A DNA stretch of 64,000 nucleotides from Clostridium merdae (GTDB lineage Bacteria; Bacillota; Clostridia; Oscillospirales; Acutalibacteraceae). Below are positions 26,382 to 35,263 of this stretch, piece after piece. The stretch covers positions 327,775 to 391,774 of the forward strand of contig NZ_FXLN01000002.1 in the NCBI RefSeq assembly GCF_900176635.1, read 5' to 3'. Below the pieces are notes generated by a model, which was not told the origin of the DNA, searched no databases, and was given only the letters and a program-made list of their open reading frames with translations. Position 1 is the first letter of the stretch. Each line of letters opens with the position of its first letter. The position numbers and the translations under genes are program-made.

Positions 26382-28822
26382 TACAATTCCTCCTCCATGC
26401 CTCCGCCGAACGGTGGCATGTTTTGCTCCGATTGTTTGATACGGAACGTACGGCGCTTGGTAGCCGTTTTTAATTGACTATCGTAACGCTTGCAGATACG
26501 AACATAGAGAAGCAGTAATAGAAATGCGGCTCCGGAAAGTGCGATTCCTTTCATAAGACCAGGAGTATGGTATTCAAAGCGAATCGTAGACTCCCCAGCA
26601 GGAACAGGAACGGCCATAAAGCCGATGCTTACCTTTTCTATATCAACCGACTTGCCATTCACTGTTGCACTCCAGCCCGACTCATAAGGAACGCTGAAAA
26701 ACACCAGCCGCTCCTTTTCTGTTGAGTAATGCAGGGAGAACCCGGTATTGTCGTGCGAGAAATCCGTTCCAGCACTATCACGCCGTTGCAGACATGCTTC
26801 ATAATAATCGTTGTAATTAAAATCGATGTCTGAGATCTCTTGTTGGGTTAAAATGGAGCCATATTTTTTTATCTGCTCATCAGAAAGTACGAGGGAGTGC
26901 AGCAATAGTATGTTGCGGTTCCCTTCCGCGGTTTCGTCGTACTGCTCTTGTGTAACATAGCTGTCGTAGCTAAAACCCATGGGAATGTAATATTCGTTTT
27001 CCCAAATGTCAAAACCGTTTTGTGTGCCAAAATAACGCCAGCCGGGCATCTCTGGATTCTGGCGGTTTTCACCACCAAAATAATTATCGTCATTAATGGG
27101 GTCGAACAACCACCGGCAAGAGGTAAACGCGCGCAGTCCATACGTTTTGGTGTCTGGCCGCGAGCCTACGTCTCGCGTGACGCCAATGGTTGGGTAAAAC
27201 TCCATTATGGAGCCTGGCACAATGCTGTGAAACGCTTGGATGGTTGGTATTTGCCAATACATGGCTTGGTTATCCATCGCATGGTAGAAATCGGAACGTA
27301 CGTTTTGTAAATCGGGTAAAGTGACATCTGCACCACCGTTGAGTGCATAGGGAATTAACTGGCGGCGAACATCCTCCGACTGCGTTTTACCGAGAGAGAT
27401 GAAAAAGATGGAGTATAAAAAGGACATTGCGGCAATTCCAGCAAATAGCTTGCGTTGAAATACCTTTTTATCGCGTTTCCAATATTTCATAACGATGCAA
27501 AGTGCGAGGAGACCGAGCAATGCCAGTGCTACATAAGCCCAAAAGCGGGTGGGGTAATCTTCCAGACCAATTGTGCGCGTGGTTGTGCCGTTGCTGGTTT
27601 TGGACTGTGGAATTAAACCAATTGGTAGCGCAATGCCGAGCGTAATACCAAGTACCCAGCGCACGGCGCGGCGCCAGTCGCTGCTTTCCCGCTCCAAGGA
27701 TATTAAGGTTGCAAGGCACATCATGAGTACAAGCATATAAAACCAACGTGCATAGTAAGAGGCGTTAAATAATTGAAATGCCGAATTAAGAATCGGCACA
27801 AATGCCATTAAAAACAGAATGCCAAGGAGTTTTTTCAGCCAATGGCGGTTTCTGCTTTGCAGGAAGGCAAACACACCGGTCATGCTGAACAAGGGAAGCC
27901 AAGCCCCGAGGGATGCCCATTTTGCTTCGGAATTGGGGGTAAAGTTCGGGCGCGCAGGTATATCTGGTGGGAAGAAGAAAGATTGTAAAATGTGTACATA
28001 GCGCTGATTCCACCCGTAAAGCAAAGAGCTCCAGCCGTCAGGCGGGTTATTTACACGGGGATTTTGAAGAACCGTAAGAACAGTGGGAACAAGAAGTGCG
28101 CTGGAGAGAGCTACACCGAGAACGGATTCTAACAGTAGAAGTAGAAAATCTCGTATCGTTATCTTCCAGCTGCCGCAGAATGCTCGCACCAGCCAATATA
28201 AAATACAAAAAACAACTTGTCCCACAAAAAAGTAGTAGTTTACAAAGCAGCTTACAAAAACGGTTACTGCAAATATACCGCGCCTGCGGTGATACATGTA
28301 CTCATCCATTGCCCACAAAAGAATCGGGAATACAATGATAGCCTCATGAAAATGGTTAAAGAATATATTATAGACGGAGAAGCCGGAAAAAGCATAGAGC
28401 ATTCCGCCGACCACTGCGTACTGTGGGTCGCGTAGATAGCGCTTTAGATATAGGCAGCCGGCACATCCGGAGCAGGCAAATTTGAGCACCAGAAGTGGAC
28501 CCATCAAATAAGGGATGGCACTGCTTGGGAACGGAAGTGTCAACCAGAAAAAGGGGCTACCGATTAAATAGAAAGAGTAAGAGCCAATAAAATTGGCGCC
28601 TAGGTCGGTTGTCCAGCTCCAGTGCCAATTACCGCTGCGAATGGCGTCGTGGCACATGCGATAAAAGGGAATTTGCTGAACGTTAAAATCCCCATAAAAT
28701 AAAAAATAGCCGCTGTCTACCAGCTGAAAGGGAAGAAAAATCAGCGTGGCAAGACCCAGACTATACAAAAATGCTTTTGTGAGTACGTTTTCCACTGGTC
28801 TGGAAAGTAGGTTCAAAACCAT
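26381..28822 (-). CDS. YfhO-family multi-span membrane protein
   Basis: About 813 residues with roughly a dozen membrane spans, then a large extracytoplasmic domain (about 480-760) and a last span near the end. LVDSGYFLFYGDFNVQQIPF, the GSPFFWLTLPFP block and the late FFSVPYESGWSATVNGK with VPAGESTIRFEYHTPG are YfhO/GT-C-like features. YfhO proteins act with GtrB-type enzymes to move lipid-linked sugars onto wall or lipoteichoic acid acceptors. The ATG at 28822 lies only 3 nt after AAGGAG; a TTG two codons later has better spacing. Unsure of exact start. Confidence 0.88.
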   Translation of the reverse strand: MVLNLLSRPVENVLTKAFLYSLGLATLIFLPFQLVDSGYFLFYGDFNVQQIPFYRMCHDAIRSGNWHWSWTTDLGANFIGSYSFYLIGSPFFWLTLPFPSSAIPYLMGPLLVLKFACSGCAGCLYLKRYLRDPQYAVVGGMLYAFSGFSVYNIFFNHFHEAIIVFPILLWAMDEYMYHRRRGIFAVTVFVSCFVNYYFFVGQVVFCILYWLVRAFCGSWKITIRDFLLLLLESVLGVALSSALLVPTVLTVLQNPRVNNPPDGWSSLLYGWNQRYVHILQSFFFPPDIPARPNFTPNSEAKWASLGAWLPLFSMTGVFAFLQSRNRHWLKKLLGILFLMAFVPILNSAFQLFNASYYARWFYMLVLMMCLATLISLERESSDWRRAVRWVLGITLGIALPIGLIPQSKTSNGTTTRTIGLEDYPTRFWAYVALALLGLLALCIVMKYWKRDKKVFQRKLFAGIAAMSFLYSIFFISLGKTQSEDVRRQLIPYALNGGADVTLPDLQNVRSDFYHAMDNQAMYWQIPTIQAFHSIVPGSIMEFYPTIGVTRDVGSRPDTKTYGLRAFTSCRWLFDPINDDNYFGGENRQNPEMPGWRYFGTQNGFDIWENEYYIPMGFSYDSYVTQEQYDETAEGNRNILLLHSLVLSDEQIKKYGSILTQQEISDIDFNYNDYYEACLQRRDSAGTDFSHDNTGFSLHYSTEKERLVFFSVPYESGWSATVNGKSVDIEKVSIGFMAVPVPAGESTIRFEYHTPGLMKGIALSGAAFLLLLLYVRICKRYDSQLKTATKRRTFRIKQSEQNMPPFGGGMEEEL

Positions 28823-28916
28823 CCACTCCTTTGCGCAGAAAATAAAAACTGCTTGCCCTAAGAATTTGCCAATTGTAAAAGAAAGCAGGCGGCAAGAATG
28901 ATAGAGCAAAATGAAA

Positions 28917-28989
28917 AAGCGGCTGTGGGAAAGACCGCTTAAATATTATACAAATAAGAAATTAAGAAAGCGATGCTTTGGTTATTATA
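28917..28989 (-). promoter_or_regulatory. Promoter region and leader hairpin of yfhO operon
   Basis: Two perfect minus-strand TATAAT boxes (28989-28984 and 28950-28945) have weak -35 elements; the upstream one has TTCTTT at 17 nt. Downstream a hairpin AAGCGG...CCGCTT (28940-28917) is followed by TTTTT on the minus strand, an attenuator-like arrangement for the distal promoter. Nothing else is seen in 28823-29040. Confidence 0.45.
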
Positions 28990-29049
28990 ACATAGGAATT
29001 CCCATGAAAGAAGAGGAAATGAAGCCAATTGTAAAATAATTTCGTTTTA

Positions 29050-29078
29050 TTGTATCCTGCGTTTTTCTCTGCTATAAT
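29050..29078 (+). promoter_or_regulatory. Promoter of yfbR-like gene
   Basis: TTGTAT (29050-29055), 17 nt, TATAAT (29073-29078). Confidence 0.75.
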
Positions 29079-29136
29079 AACTGTCGTAGTTGCTTTAAGC
29101 CGAAATATGTCATAAAAGCGGCTGGGAGGAAACAAA

Positions 29137-29751
29137 ATGTATCATTTCTATGCGATGCTATCGCGAATGAAATATATTAATCGCTGGGGGCTCATGCGAA
29201 ATACCAGAAGTGAAAACATCTGTGAGCATAGTCTTGATGTGGCGATAATTGCACATGCGCTGGCACTTTTACGCAATTCTCGCTTTGGTGGCAGTGTAAA
29301 CCCAGAACGGGCGGCGGTGCTAGCAATGTTTCATGATGCAACAGAAATTATAACAGGGGATCTTCCTACCCCGGTGAAATACGATAATCCGGAAATTCGG
29401 CAGGCGTACCGCCGGGTAGAAGAGATGGCGCAAAAAAGGCTTTTGAGTCTATTGCCGGATGACCTTAGGGGAGAATATCAGCCTCTTATTTGCGAAGATG
29501 AGCCAGGTGACCGCGAGCTTTACACGCTCATTAAGGCAGCAGATAAAATATCTGCTTTAATTAAATGCGTAGAAGAGCGCGGAATGGGCAATGCAGAGTT
29601 CCACCGTGCGGAGCAGGCACAGCGTGAAACCATAATGGCGATGGGTTTACCGGAGGCAGATTGTTTTTTAGCTGAATTTATGCCGTCGTATGAACTAACA
29701 CTGGATGAACAGGACTTACCCCAACAGATTGGCGACGATATGGATAACTAA
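29137..29751 (+). CDS. yfbR: HD-domain 5'-deoxynucleotidase (YfbR-like)
   Basis: 204 residues, the YfbR length. The HD metal site is visible as His in ENICEHSLDVA, His-Asp in MFHDATEIITGDLPTPVKY, and a late Asp in LIKAADKISALIKC. The enzyme dephosphorylates deoxynucleoside 5'-monophosphates in the cytosol. GGGAGGA lies 8 nt before the ATG. Precedes the LCP gene on the same strand, about 130 bp apart. Confidence 0.9.
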   Translation: MYHFYAMLSRMKYINRWGLMRNTRSENICEHSLDVAIIAHALALLRNSRFGGSVNPERAAVLAMFHDATEIITGDLPTPVKYDNPEIRQAYRRVEEMAQKRLLSLLPDDLRGEYQPLICEDEPGDRELYTLIKAADKISALIKCVEERGMGNAEFHRAEQAQRETIMAMGLPEADCFLAEFMPSYELTLDEQDLPQQIGDDMDN

Positions 29752-29878
29752 GTTAAAAATAAAAGGTATTTTGAGTGGATTTTGGAAGACATAAAGAGGA
29801 TAAATAAGAACAAGATAACACATAAAGGCGTACTGCGGTGCGGGTGTAATGCCCATGAGCCGAAGAAGGGATGATGTT

Positions 29879-30952
29879 GTGAATAAGAACAAGCCGATGA
29901 AAGGGAAGAAACCCTCATCTGGAAAAGGGAAAAAGACATTTATTTTAAATGTTGCAATTTTAGTGGTAAGCCTTGTTTTAATAACGGTAGGCGGTACTTT
30001 GGTATACGCAGACCATCTGCTTGGCCGCATTCAGTTTCAGCAGGACCCGGTAGAGTCTTCCACTCCACAAAAGAACTCGACAGTAACCTCTTTTGAAAAC
30101 ATAGGAAATTCTCAATACGTAGTAAATGGGTTATATCATGATGATAAAATCCTCAATGTTCTATTATTGGGCGTGGATGATTACGAAGCAAATGACCGCG
30201 GGCGCAGCGACAGTATGCTGCTGGTTTCGTTGGACCGCAGGCATGAGAAACTGAAGATGACTTCTTTTATGAGAGACCTATACGTTTCTATTCCTGGTTA
30301 TCATGCCAATAAATTGACGGTTGCATACTCTCTTGGCGGCCCAACATTGACCGTGCAGACCATTGAAAATAGCTTTGGAGTAGATATTGACCGATACGTG
30401 CTAATTGGAAATGATTCTTTTAATAAGATTATTGACCGCCTTGGTGGTGTTACACTCGAAATTACGAGTGCAGAAGCAAAGCTGATTAATACGTATTCAG
30501 GTGAGCCTTCTTCCAAACGATTAACCAGCGGTGTACAGCATATGACAGGCAGACAGGCTCACTATTATTCCCGCATCCGCGCGATTGGCGACGACTATGA
30601 GCGCACTCTGCGCCAACGAAAAGTGCTTCAGTCTATTGTAGATAAGTTTAAATCTGCCGATTTAGGCGAGATCAATGGAATTTTATATGATGTACTGCCA
30701 CTCGTAAAAACCAATATGACGAAAAATGAGATTCTCTCTTTGGCCGCAAACTCACTGACATACCTGAATTACCCTACGAGTCAAAATCGCATTCCGGTAG
30801 ACGGTGCTTTTACTAACCAGAATGTTCCTGGTGTAGGTTCTTCTTTGATTGCTGATTTTAAAAAGAACCATAAGAAGCTTGTTGAGTTTATCTATGAAGA
30901 AAAGCAGGAAGCGGATTCCTCCGATAAAGAGTCTTCTTTTGAGAGTCGTTAA
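29879..30952 (+). CDS. LytR-CpsA-Psr (LCP) family wall-polymer ligase
   Basis: 357 residues from GTG at 29879, 8 nt after AGAAGGG; upstream ATGs lack a site. A Lys-rich cytosolic tail (1-25) precedes one membrane span (about 26-46). The extracellular LCP domain has VLLLGVDDYEANDRGRSDSM (Asp/Arg pyrophosphate site), SFMRDLYVSIPG and NDSFNKIIDRLGGV. LCP enzymes attach undecaprenyl-linked glycopolymers to peptidoglycan. A Lys/Ser/Glu tail ends the protein. A terminator follows. Confidence 0.94.
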   Translation: MNKNKPMKGKKPSSGKGKKTFILNVAILVVSLVLITVGGTLVYADHLLGRIQFQQDPVESSTPQKNSTVTSFENIGNSQYVVNGLYHDDKILNVLLLGVDDYEANDRGRSDSMLLVSLDRRHEKLKMTSFMRDLYVSIPGYHANKLTVAYSLGGPTLTVQTIENSFGVDIDRYVLIGNDSFNKIIDRLGGVTLEITSAEAKLINTYSGEPSSKRLTSGVQHMTGRQAHYYSRIRAIGDDYERTLRQRKVLQSIVDKFKSADLGEINGILYDVLPLVKTNMTKNEILSLAANSLTYLNYPTSQNRIPVDGAFTNQNVPGVGSSLIADFKKNHKKLVEFIYEEKQEADSSDKESSFESR

Positions 30953-30965
30953 GAAAGCGTTTCTT

Positions 30966-30999
30966 AGCCTTGAATCAACATTGATTCAAGGCTTTTTTC
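30966..30999 (+). terminator. Terminator after LCP gene
   Basis: Stem AGCCTTGAATCA with its complement (30966-30977 / 30982-30993), followed by TTTTTTCTC. Confidence 0.88.
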
Positions 31000-31041
31000 T
31001 CTTTTTAATTTGATATGGGGAATGCAAAAATTGGAGGATTA

Positions 31042-31116
31042 TGTTATAATAACCTCACGGCGTAGCCGAAAGCAGAGCTTTCGACGCCTGAGAGAGCATT
31101 GAATCTTAGGTTTTTT
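31042..31116 (+). ncRNA. Candidate small RNA with extended -10 promoter and terminator
   Basis: TGTTATAAT (31042-31050) is an extended -10. Downstream, GGCGT/ACGCC and CGAAAG/CTTTCG form one hairpin around CAGAG with a 3-nt bulge (about 31059-31088). CCTGAGA/TCTTAGG (31087-31093 / 31104-31110) then forms a terminator-like hairpin before T6. The two helices share bases, so they may be mutually exclusive. Forty bases of this element recur at 31171. Confidence 0.4.
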
Positions 31117-31170
31117 CATTGTTATAACTTGGAGACAAGGGGATAAGCGAATTCAGAATTTCTGTGATTG

Positions 31171-31210
31171 AATAACCTCACGGCGTAGCCGAAAGCAGAG
31201 CTTTCGACGC
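31171..31210 (+). repeat. Second copy of the 40-bp structured element
   Basis: Identical over 40 nt to 31048-31087, which lies 123 bp upstream; similarity decays just after it. This copy lacks both the TATAAT box and the U-run. The rest of 31117-31327 holds nothing else I can name. Confidence 0.75.
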
Positions 31211-31327
31211 ATGGGAGAGAATTAAGACAGTTTGAAATAACGTATACATAGATGACAACCATTGAATTAAGATTGACGATAAGGTCGGGCAGAATTGCTG
31301 CATCCGGCGGGAAAGCGGGGGAATAGA

Positions 31328-32503
31328 ATGACGGTTGTGGATTTACGCAACAAGGTCACTGATAGCCATGTAAAGCTGATTGAAATCAGCGAAACAACGG
31401 TTTATTATGCAGAAGAAAAAGCGGAGGAGGGGCATTATAGTCTGTTCTTGCTGGAATACGATAGAAAAACAGAATCAGAACGCATGATAGCCAATTGTTT
31501 TTTAGGAGACCCTTCTGTGGTGCTTCACTTTTTCTCTTTCCCAAATGATATTATTGTAATTATGGAAAACGGGGATAGCTCAGCCCGACTTTTGCGTTTC
31601 GATAAGCAAACCGGTGAGGAAAAAAACGCGGAAAAGCTGCGTTTTATTGGGAGCTTCTCCGATTGTATTGCTCTGGATGAAAGCCGTGTGATTTTTTATA
31701 CGGAAGAGAATGAGTTGCATAAACGCTTGTTTGAAGAGTATAAAAAAGCATCTGGATTTGAACGGGTTGCTTACCTATATGATATAGAAGAAGAACGTTA
31801 TTATTATGTAAGAGATAAGCGAATTTGCAACTTGTCTGCAGAAAAGCTGATTCCATTTGACGCGGCCGGTGAACGCATGCTTTTAATTTTAGAACCTTAT
31901 GGCAGCGACGAAGAAAAAGAAAAATGTTATCGGAACCGTAGATGGCTAGGCGACGAAATCAATGATAACGTTTGGCTTTGCCCGCTACTTGATTTTGTTG
32001 TATCGGTAAAAGCGGATGAGACACATTTACCGTTAGAGCTTGTTTTAAGCGCCGGAACACACGGGCTGGTGCGTTATGTAGGACAAGATGAGCTTAGCCT
32101 ATATTTTCGCGCAAAATATTACCCCAATAGTGACCAACGCATTTGCATGGTAGAAAAAGTTGGTGGTAAAAAAACCGTTGTTGCCGAACTGAATTTAAAA
32201 GAAGACGAAGAGCCGGCAAGCTTCTTTATTGAGCAGAGTCCTGCCCGTATTTACCGAGTGACCGAGTTGGAAGATACATATGAAATACAGGGTGTACTAA
32301 ATACTGAGGTAAGCAGCCAATACAGCAAGGAGCTCGGGCAATTTGTTGCTTGTGTAGAGAATCGTTATTTAGTTGCGGAATATGTTATTAGCGATGAAAC
32401 GGATTCATATGTTTTTTATTCGATTTATGATTTGGAGACAAAACAGCAGCAAAGCTATGAATGCGAGTGTGTAGTGCAAGAGGACACCATCGTTCTGTTT
32501 TAA
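31328..32503 (+). CDS. Hypothetical beta-rich protein
   Basis: 391 residues from ATG at 31328, with GGGGGA 6-7 nt upstream. No signal peptide or membrane span. The sequence is a series of short strands with acidic/aromatic turns (ISETTVYYAEEKAEEGHYSL, ALDESRVIFYTEENEL, RYVGQDELSLYFRAKYY), which reads like a WD/PQQ-type propeller of six to seven blades. I do not recognise a family. It stands alone between the duplicated RNA-like element and a terminator. Confidence 0.75.
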   Translation: MTVVDLRNKVTDSHVKLIEISETTVYYAEEKAEEGHYSLFLLEYDRKTESERMIANCFLGDPSVVLHFFSFPNDIIVIMENGDSSARLLRFDKQTGEEKNAEKLRFIGSFSDCIALDESRVIFYTEENELHKRLFEEYKKASGFERVAYLYDIEEERYYYVRDKRICNLSAEKLIPFDAAGERMLLILEPYGSDEEKEKCYRNRRWLGDEINDNVWLCPLLDFVVSVKADETHLPLELVLSAGTHGLVRYVGQDELSLYFRAKYYPNSDQRICMVEKVGGKKTVVAELNLKEDEEPASFFIEQSPARIYRVTELEDTYEIQGVLNTEVSSQYSKELGQFVACVENRYLVAEYVISDETDSYVFYSIYDLETKQQQSYECECVVQEDTIVLF

Positions 32504-32521
32504 TTAATAAAAGAGAAACTT

Positions 32522-32559
32522 ACCAGCCCTTGAATCTTTTGATTCAAGGGCTGGTTTTC
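32522..32559 (+). terminator. Terminator after hypothetical gene
   Basis: Perfect 15-bp stem ACCAGCCCTTGAATC with its complement, loop TTTT, then TTTTC. The inner TTGAATC sequence is shared with the terminator at 30966. Confidence 0.88.
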
Positions 32560-32567
32560 ATATAATA

Positions 32568-32789
32568 TTAAAGGTGCTTTTGGTGTTGCAAATTTGCTGC
32601 GTCTCCACCACGTGTAATATAATCTTCTTTCACTTTTTCCATAAGCGGTTGAAGTGTTCGAATACCTTCTCCAGCTTCATTAACGTCTTCTATACGATAT
32701 GGGTTCTGCAATTGCCCTATCCATTGATCTTTATTGGACTGTAAAGCGGAATAAAGCAATGCAGTTTCTTCTACTGAATAATCTGTCAA
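32568..32789 (-). CDS. Small hypothetical protein
   Basis: About 73 residues from TTG at 32789, 11 nt after GGAG (a TTG at 32798 is too close). The protein is helical and polar: YSVEETALLYSALQSNKDQW, then EAGEGIRTLQPLMEKVKEDY. No family recognised. It lies just left of the tail module on the opposite strand. Confidence 0.5.
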   Translation of the reverse strand: MTDYSVEETALLYSALQSNKDQWIGQLQNPYRIEDVNEAGEGIRTLQPLMEKVKEDYITRGGDAANLQHQKHL

Positions 32790-32881
32790 TTGAAACAAAA
32801 CTCCTTTCCATAATAGCGTACATCCTTAGTTTTCTCGATTTTGTATTTACTATCCGAGCTTTAAGTATTCCAAATTTTTAA

Positions 32882-32928
32882 ACCCTTTGCAATTACTGTA
32901 AACAGTAGATGCAAAGGGTCTTTTTTTT
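32882..32928 (+). terminator. Plus-strand terminator with no assigned gene
   Basis: ACCCTTTGCA with its complement (32882-32891 / 32910-32919) encloses TACTGT/ACAGTA, followed by T8. No plus-strand gene lies upstream within 320 bp, and the previous gene has its own terminator. It could end an unannotated small RNA, or be a relic. Confidence 0.75.
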
Positions 32929-33052
32929 ATTTAAAGCTGCCCACATATTTTATAAATTAATTTAAAAAAATGAAACTTGCCCTTTAGAGAGAAAGAAATC
33001 GAAGGTTTGTTGGGTGTAATAGAGAGACCTAATAAAGAAGACGAGAGGTCAT

Positions 33053-33373
33053 TTAAGATTCAATTCGCATACCTGCTAAAGAATAAACGCCGTAATCGGT
33101 TTTCACCGTTGCGTCTAACTTGCTTTCTGTTATTTTCCCCTTTGCACTATATTTTAACCGCATTAAACCAGTATTCAAAATTCCTGAAAATTCAAATGTG
33201 TTATTTCTTAGCTTTCCATTTTTAAAATAGCTCGTATTTCCCATTGTGCGAATGGAGCCACGAATACTATCTCCTTCTTCGGCAATAAAAAGTATTCCAT
33301 TTTGCAAACCAATGGGAGTACGCATCGAAATCCTGTAACTTGCGTTCACTTGCATCACCACATTTCTTTTCAT
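33053..33373 (-). CDS. Small hypothetical beta-rich protein
   Basis: 106 residues with no signal peptide. The composition (SYRISMRTPIGLQNG, EEGDSIRGSIRTMGNTSYF, KITESKLDATVKTDYG) suggests an eight-strand beta sandwich or lipocalin-like barrel. The site before the ATG is weak (AAAAGAA), and an internal ATG at codon 7 is possible. Divergent from the first tail gene, with about 117 bp between. Confidence 0.5.
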   Translation of the reverse strand: MKRNVVMQVNASYRISMRTPIGLQNGILFIAEEGDSIRGSIRTMGNTSYFKNGKLRNNTFEFSGILNTGLMRLKYSAKGKITESKLDATVKTDYGVYSLAGMRIES

Positions 33374-33490
33374 TTCTTTTAAAATATGTCAGAAAAGCAA
33401 AAAAGTGATTCCACAATTTCAACCGAGTTATCAACATATAGTATCTGGGAGTTATTGGATATACAATTTATTCTATTTTGGAGGCGTATT

Positions 33491-33970
33491 ATGCAAGCAT
33501 CTGAAAAAATAATCATTTCGCAGTCGTTGCGAGATGCAATGGACAATGGATCTCTAACAATTCTAGATCAATTAACACTGGCGGCGGCACAGCTTACAGC
33601 GAGCTTGTTTCCACTTGCGTCAATTTACATTGGGCTGCCACAAACTGCTGACGCACCGGCATTTTTTATTGATTGTAATTGGATGACCAATCGAAAGAAG
33701 CTTAGGCAGACCACAGAATTTGAATTTGGACTAAAAATCACGTATGTTCCAGTGGAAGGCACCGAGCGCAGAGATTTGCAAAATGCCATGTTTTTGCTGG
33801 AACAGAATTTAGATATGTTAGAAAACGACACAAGCAGCTTTCGTTGTTTTACAAGCAGTGCAAGCGTGGAAGAGGGACTTGCCTACATGACGAGTTCTGT
33901 AAAGGTATGGGAAACTGTTGTGCCTGATGATGCGATCATCGGACACGCAGACCAAAATATAACTTCTTAA
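33491..33970 (+). CDS. Phage tail terminator-like protein
   Basis: 159 residues from ATG at 33491, 6 nt after GGAGG; earlier in-frame codons lack sites. Small alpha/beta protein: LRDAMDNGSLTILDQLTLAA, IYIGLPQTADAPAFFI, FEFGLKITYVPVEGTERRDL, LEQNLDML. The middle fits the DUF6838/tail-terminator type that caps the tail tube of myophages, and position directly before the sheath supports this. First gene of the tail operon. Fifteen bp separate it from the sheath gene. Confidence 0.72.
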   Translation: MQASEKIIISQSLRDAMDNGSLTILDQLTLAAAQLTASLFPLASIYIGLPQTADAPAFFIDCNWMTNRKKLRQTTEFEFGLKITYVPVEGTERRDLQNAMFLLEQNLDMLENDTSSFRCFTSSASVEEGLAYMTSSVKVWETVVPDDAIIGHADQNITS

Positions 33971-33984
33971 GGAGCTGATGAAGA

Positions 33985-35250
33985 TTGATTACAAAAATCT
34001 TGCCAGGCACAAACATTGAGCTGAAAGCCGGCGCACGTGAGGATGGTTTGAGCGTTACGGGTGTTGTAGCGATGGCACTTCCTCTTCGCTGGGGTGAACA
34101 GGTGACCGTTATCAATGCAGGGGATAATACACTGTTCCCTCTGGGTTACAAAATTACCGATCCTTCTATGAAATTGGTTCGCGAAGTGATGAACGGGGCT
34201 AAAAAGCTGATTTTGTACCGCCTTAATGCGGCGGGTGAAAAAGCTTCAGCGAAGCTGAGCACTGGAATTACAGCAGAAGCGGTATATGCCGGTTCTCGCG
34301 GGAACGACCTTTCGGTTATTGTTAGTGCGAGCGGTGAAAAGTGGTTGGTGAAAACCTACCTTGGCACGCAGGAAGTGGATGCTCAGACAATTTCGTCTGT
34401 GGCAGAGTATTCAACGTATTATGTAGCACTTTCCGGCACTGGTGATCTGGAGCCTGTTACAGTTAAGCTGAGCGGCGGACTGGATGGAAGCACGGAAAGT
34501 GATTATACCGCATTTTTCTCAGAGCTGGAAAAGCGTGAATTTAACGTGGTTTGTAGCACGAATGCAGCGATGGCAGAGCCTGTTGTTAGCTTTGTTCAGG
34601 AGCAGAATGCCAATAAGGCGTATGTACAGGGTGTTGTAACCGGCATAAACCCCAACTGCGAAAATGTTTATGCGTGCAACTCAACCGGCGGTGTTACAGT
34701 TGATTATGAGTTGACACCTGCGGAGGCTTGTGCGACACTTGCTGGCTTGATTGCTCAGGCAGGTGTGGAAAATAGCCTTACTTATAGCAGAGGCATCGCT
34801 GGTTGGACAGATGTAAAACCGCATTTGAGTCGTGACCAGCAGATTGACAGAACCCAGAAGGGCGAAGTTCTGTTTGTGCCGTTGTACGGTTCTCCGGCTG
34901 TTTTATATGACATTACCAGCCTGACTAAATTTGATGACAAACGACCAAAAGATTTTGGCAAGGGTTTGGTGATGCGTACCCTGCAGAAATATCAGGGTGA
35001 TTTGCAGAAGCTGTTGGACACCAAGTGTGTTGGTAAAATTCGCAATAGTGTGGAAGGCCGTGCACAAATTAAAGCAATGGTATTTGAGATGACCACGCAG
35101 AATTATCTTGCCCCGGGATATGTGGAGGGTTTCTCTGCAGATGACATTACCGTGGCTGCTGGTTCAGAGCGTGATGCAGTGAATGTAGTAGTAGGCATTA
35201 AGGCGGTAGATACAGTTGATAAAATCTATGTTACCGTGACGGCACTTTAA
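33985..35250 (+). CDS. xkdK: Contractile tail sheath protein (XkdK-like)
   Basis: 421 residues from TTG, 10 nt after AAGGAG. The C-terminal part (QKYQGDLQKLLDTKCVGK, VFEMTTQNYLAPGYVEGF and the last strand VVVGIKAVDTVDKIYVTV) matches the conserved sheath domain that donates strands to neighbouring subunits. The middle AYVQGVVTGINPNCENVY is XkdK-like. The protein forms the outer contractile sleeve. Its presence defines the particle as myovirus-type rather than siphovirus-type. Confidence 0.93.
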   Translation: MITKILPGTNIELKAGAREDGLSVTGVVAMALPLRWGEQVTVINAGDNTLFPLGYKITDPSMKLVREVMNGAKKLILYRLNAAGEKASAKLSTGITAEAVYAGSRGNDLSVIVSASGEKWLVKTYLGTQEVDAQTISSVAEYSTYYVALSGTGDLEPVTVKLSGGLDGSTESDYTAFFSELEKREFNVVCSTNAAMAEPVVSFVQEQNANKAYVQGVVTGINPNCENVYACNSTGGVTVDYELTPAEACATLAGLIAQAGVENSLTYSRGIAGWTDVKPHLSRDQQIDRTQKGEVLFVPLYGSPAVLYDITSLTKFDDKRPKDFGKGLVMRTLQKYQGDLQKLLDTKCVGKIRNSVEGRAQIKAMVFEMTTQNYLAPGYVEGFSADDITVAAGSERDAVNVVVGIKAVDTVDKIYVTVTAL

Positions 35251-35263
35251 GGAGGAATGAAGA

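Noticed and set aside
31042..31210. CRISPR array
   Set aside because: Only two repeats, a 40-nt unit with internal bulged hairpin and an 83-nt gap; no cas genes.
32699..32881. 60-codon plus-strand frame before the orphan terminator
   Set aside because: No Shine-Dalgarno site and it is antisense to the small minus-strand gene; a non-coding transcript fits better.
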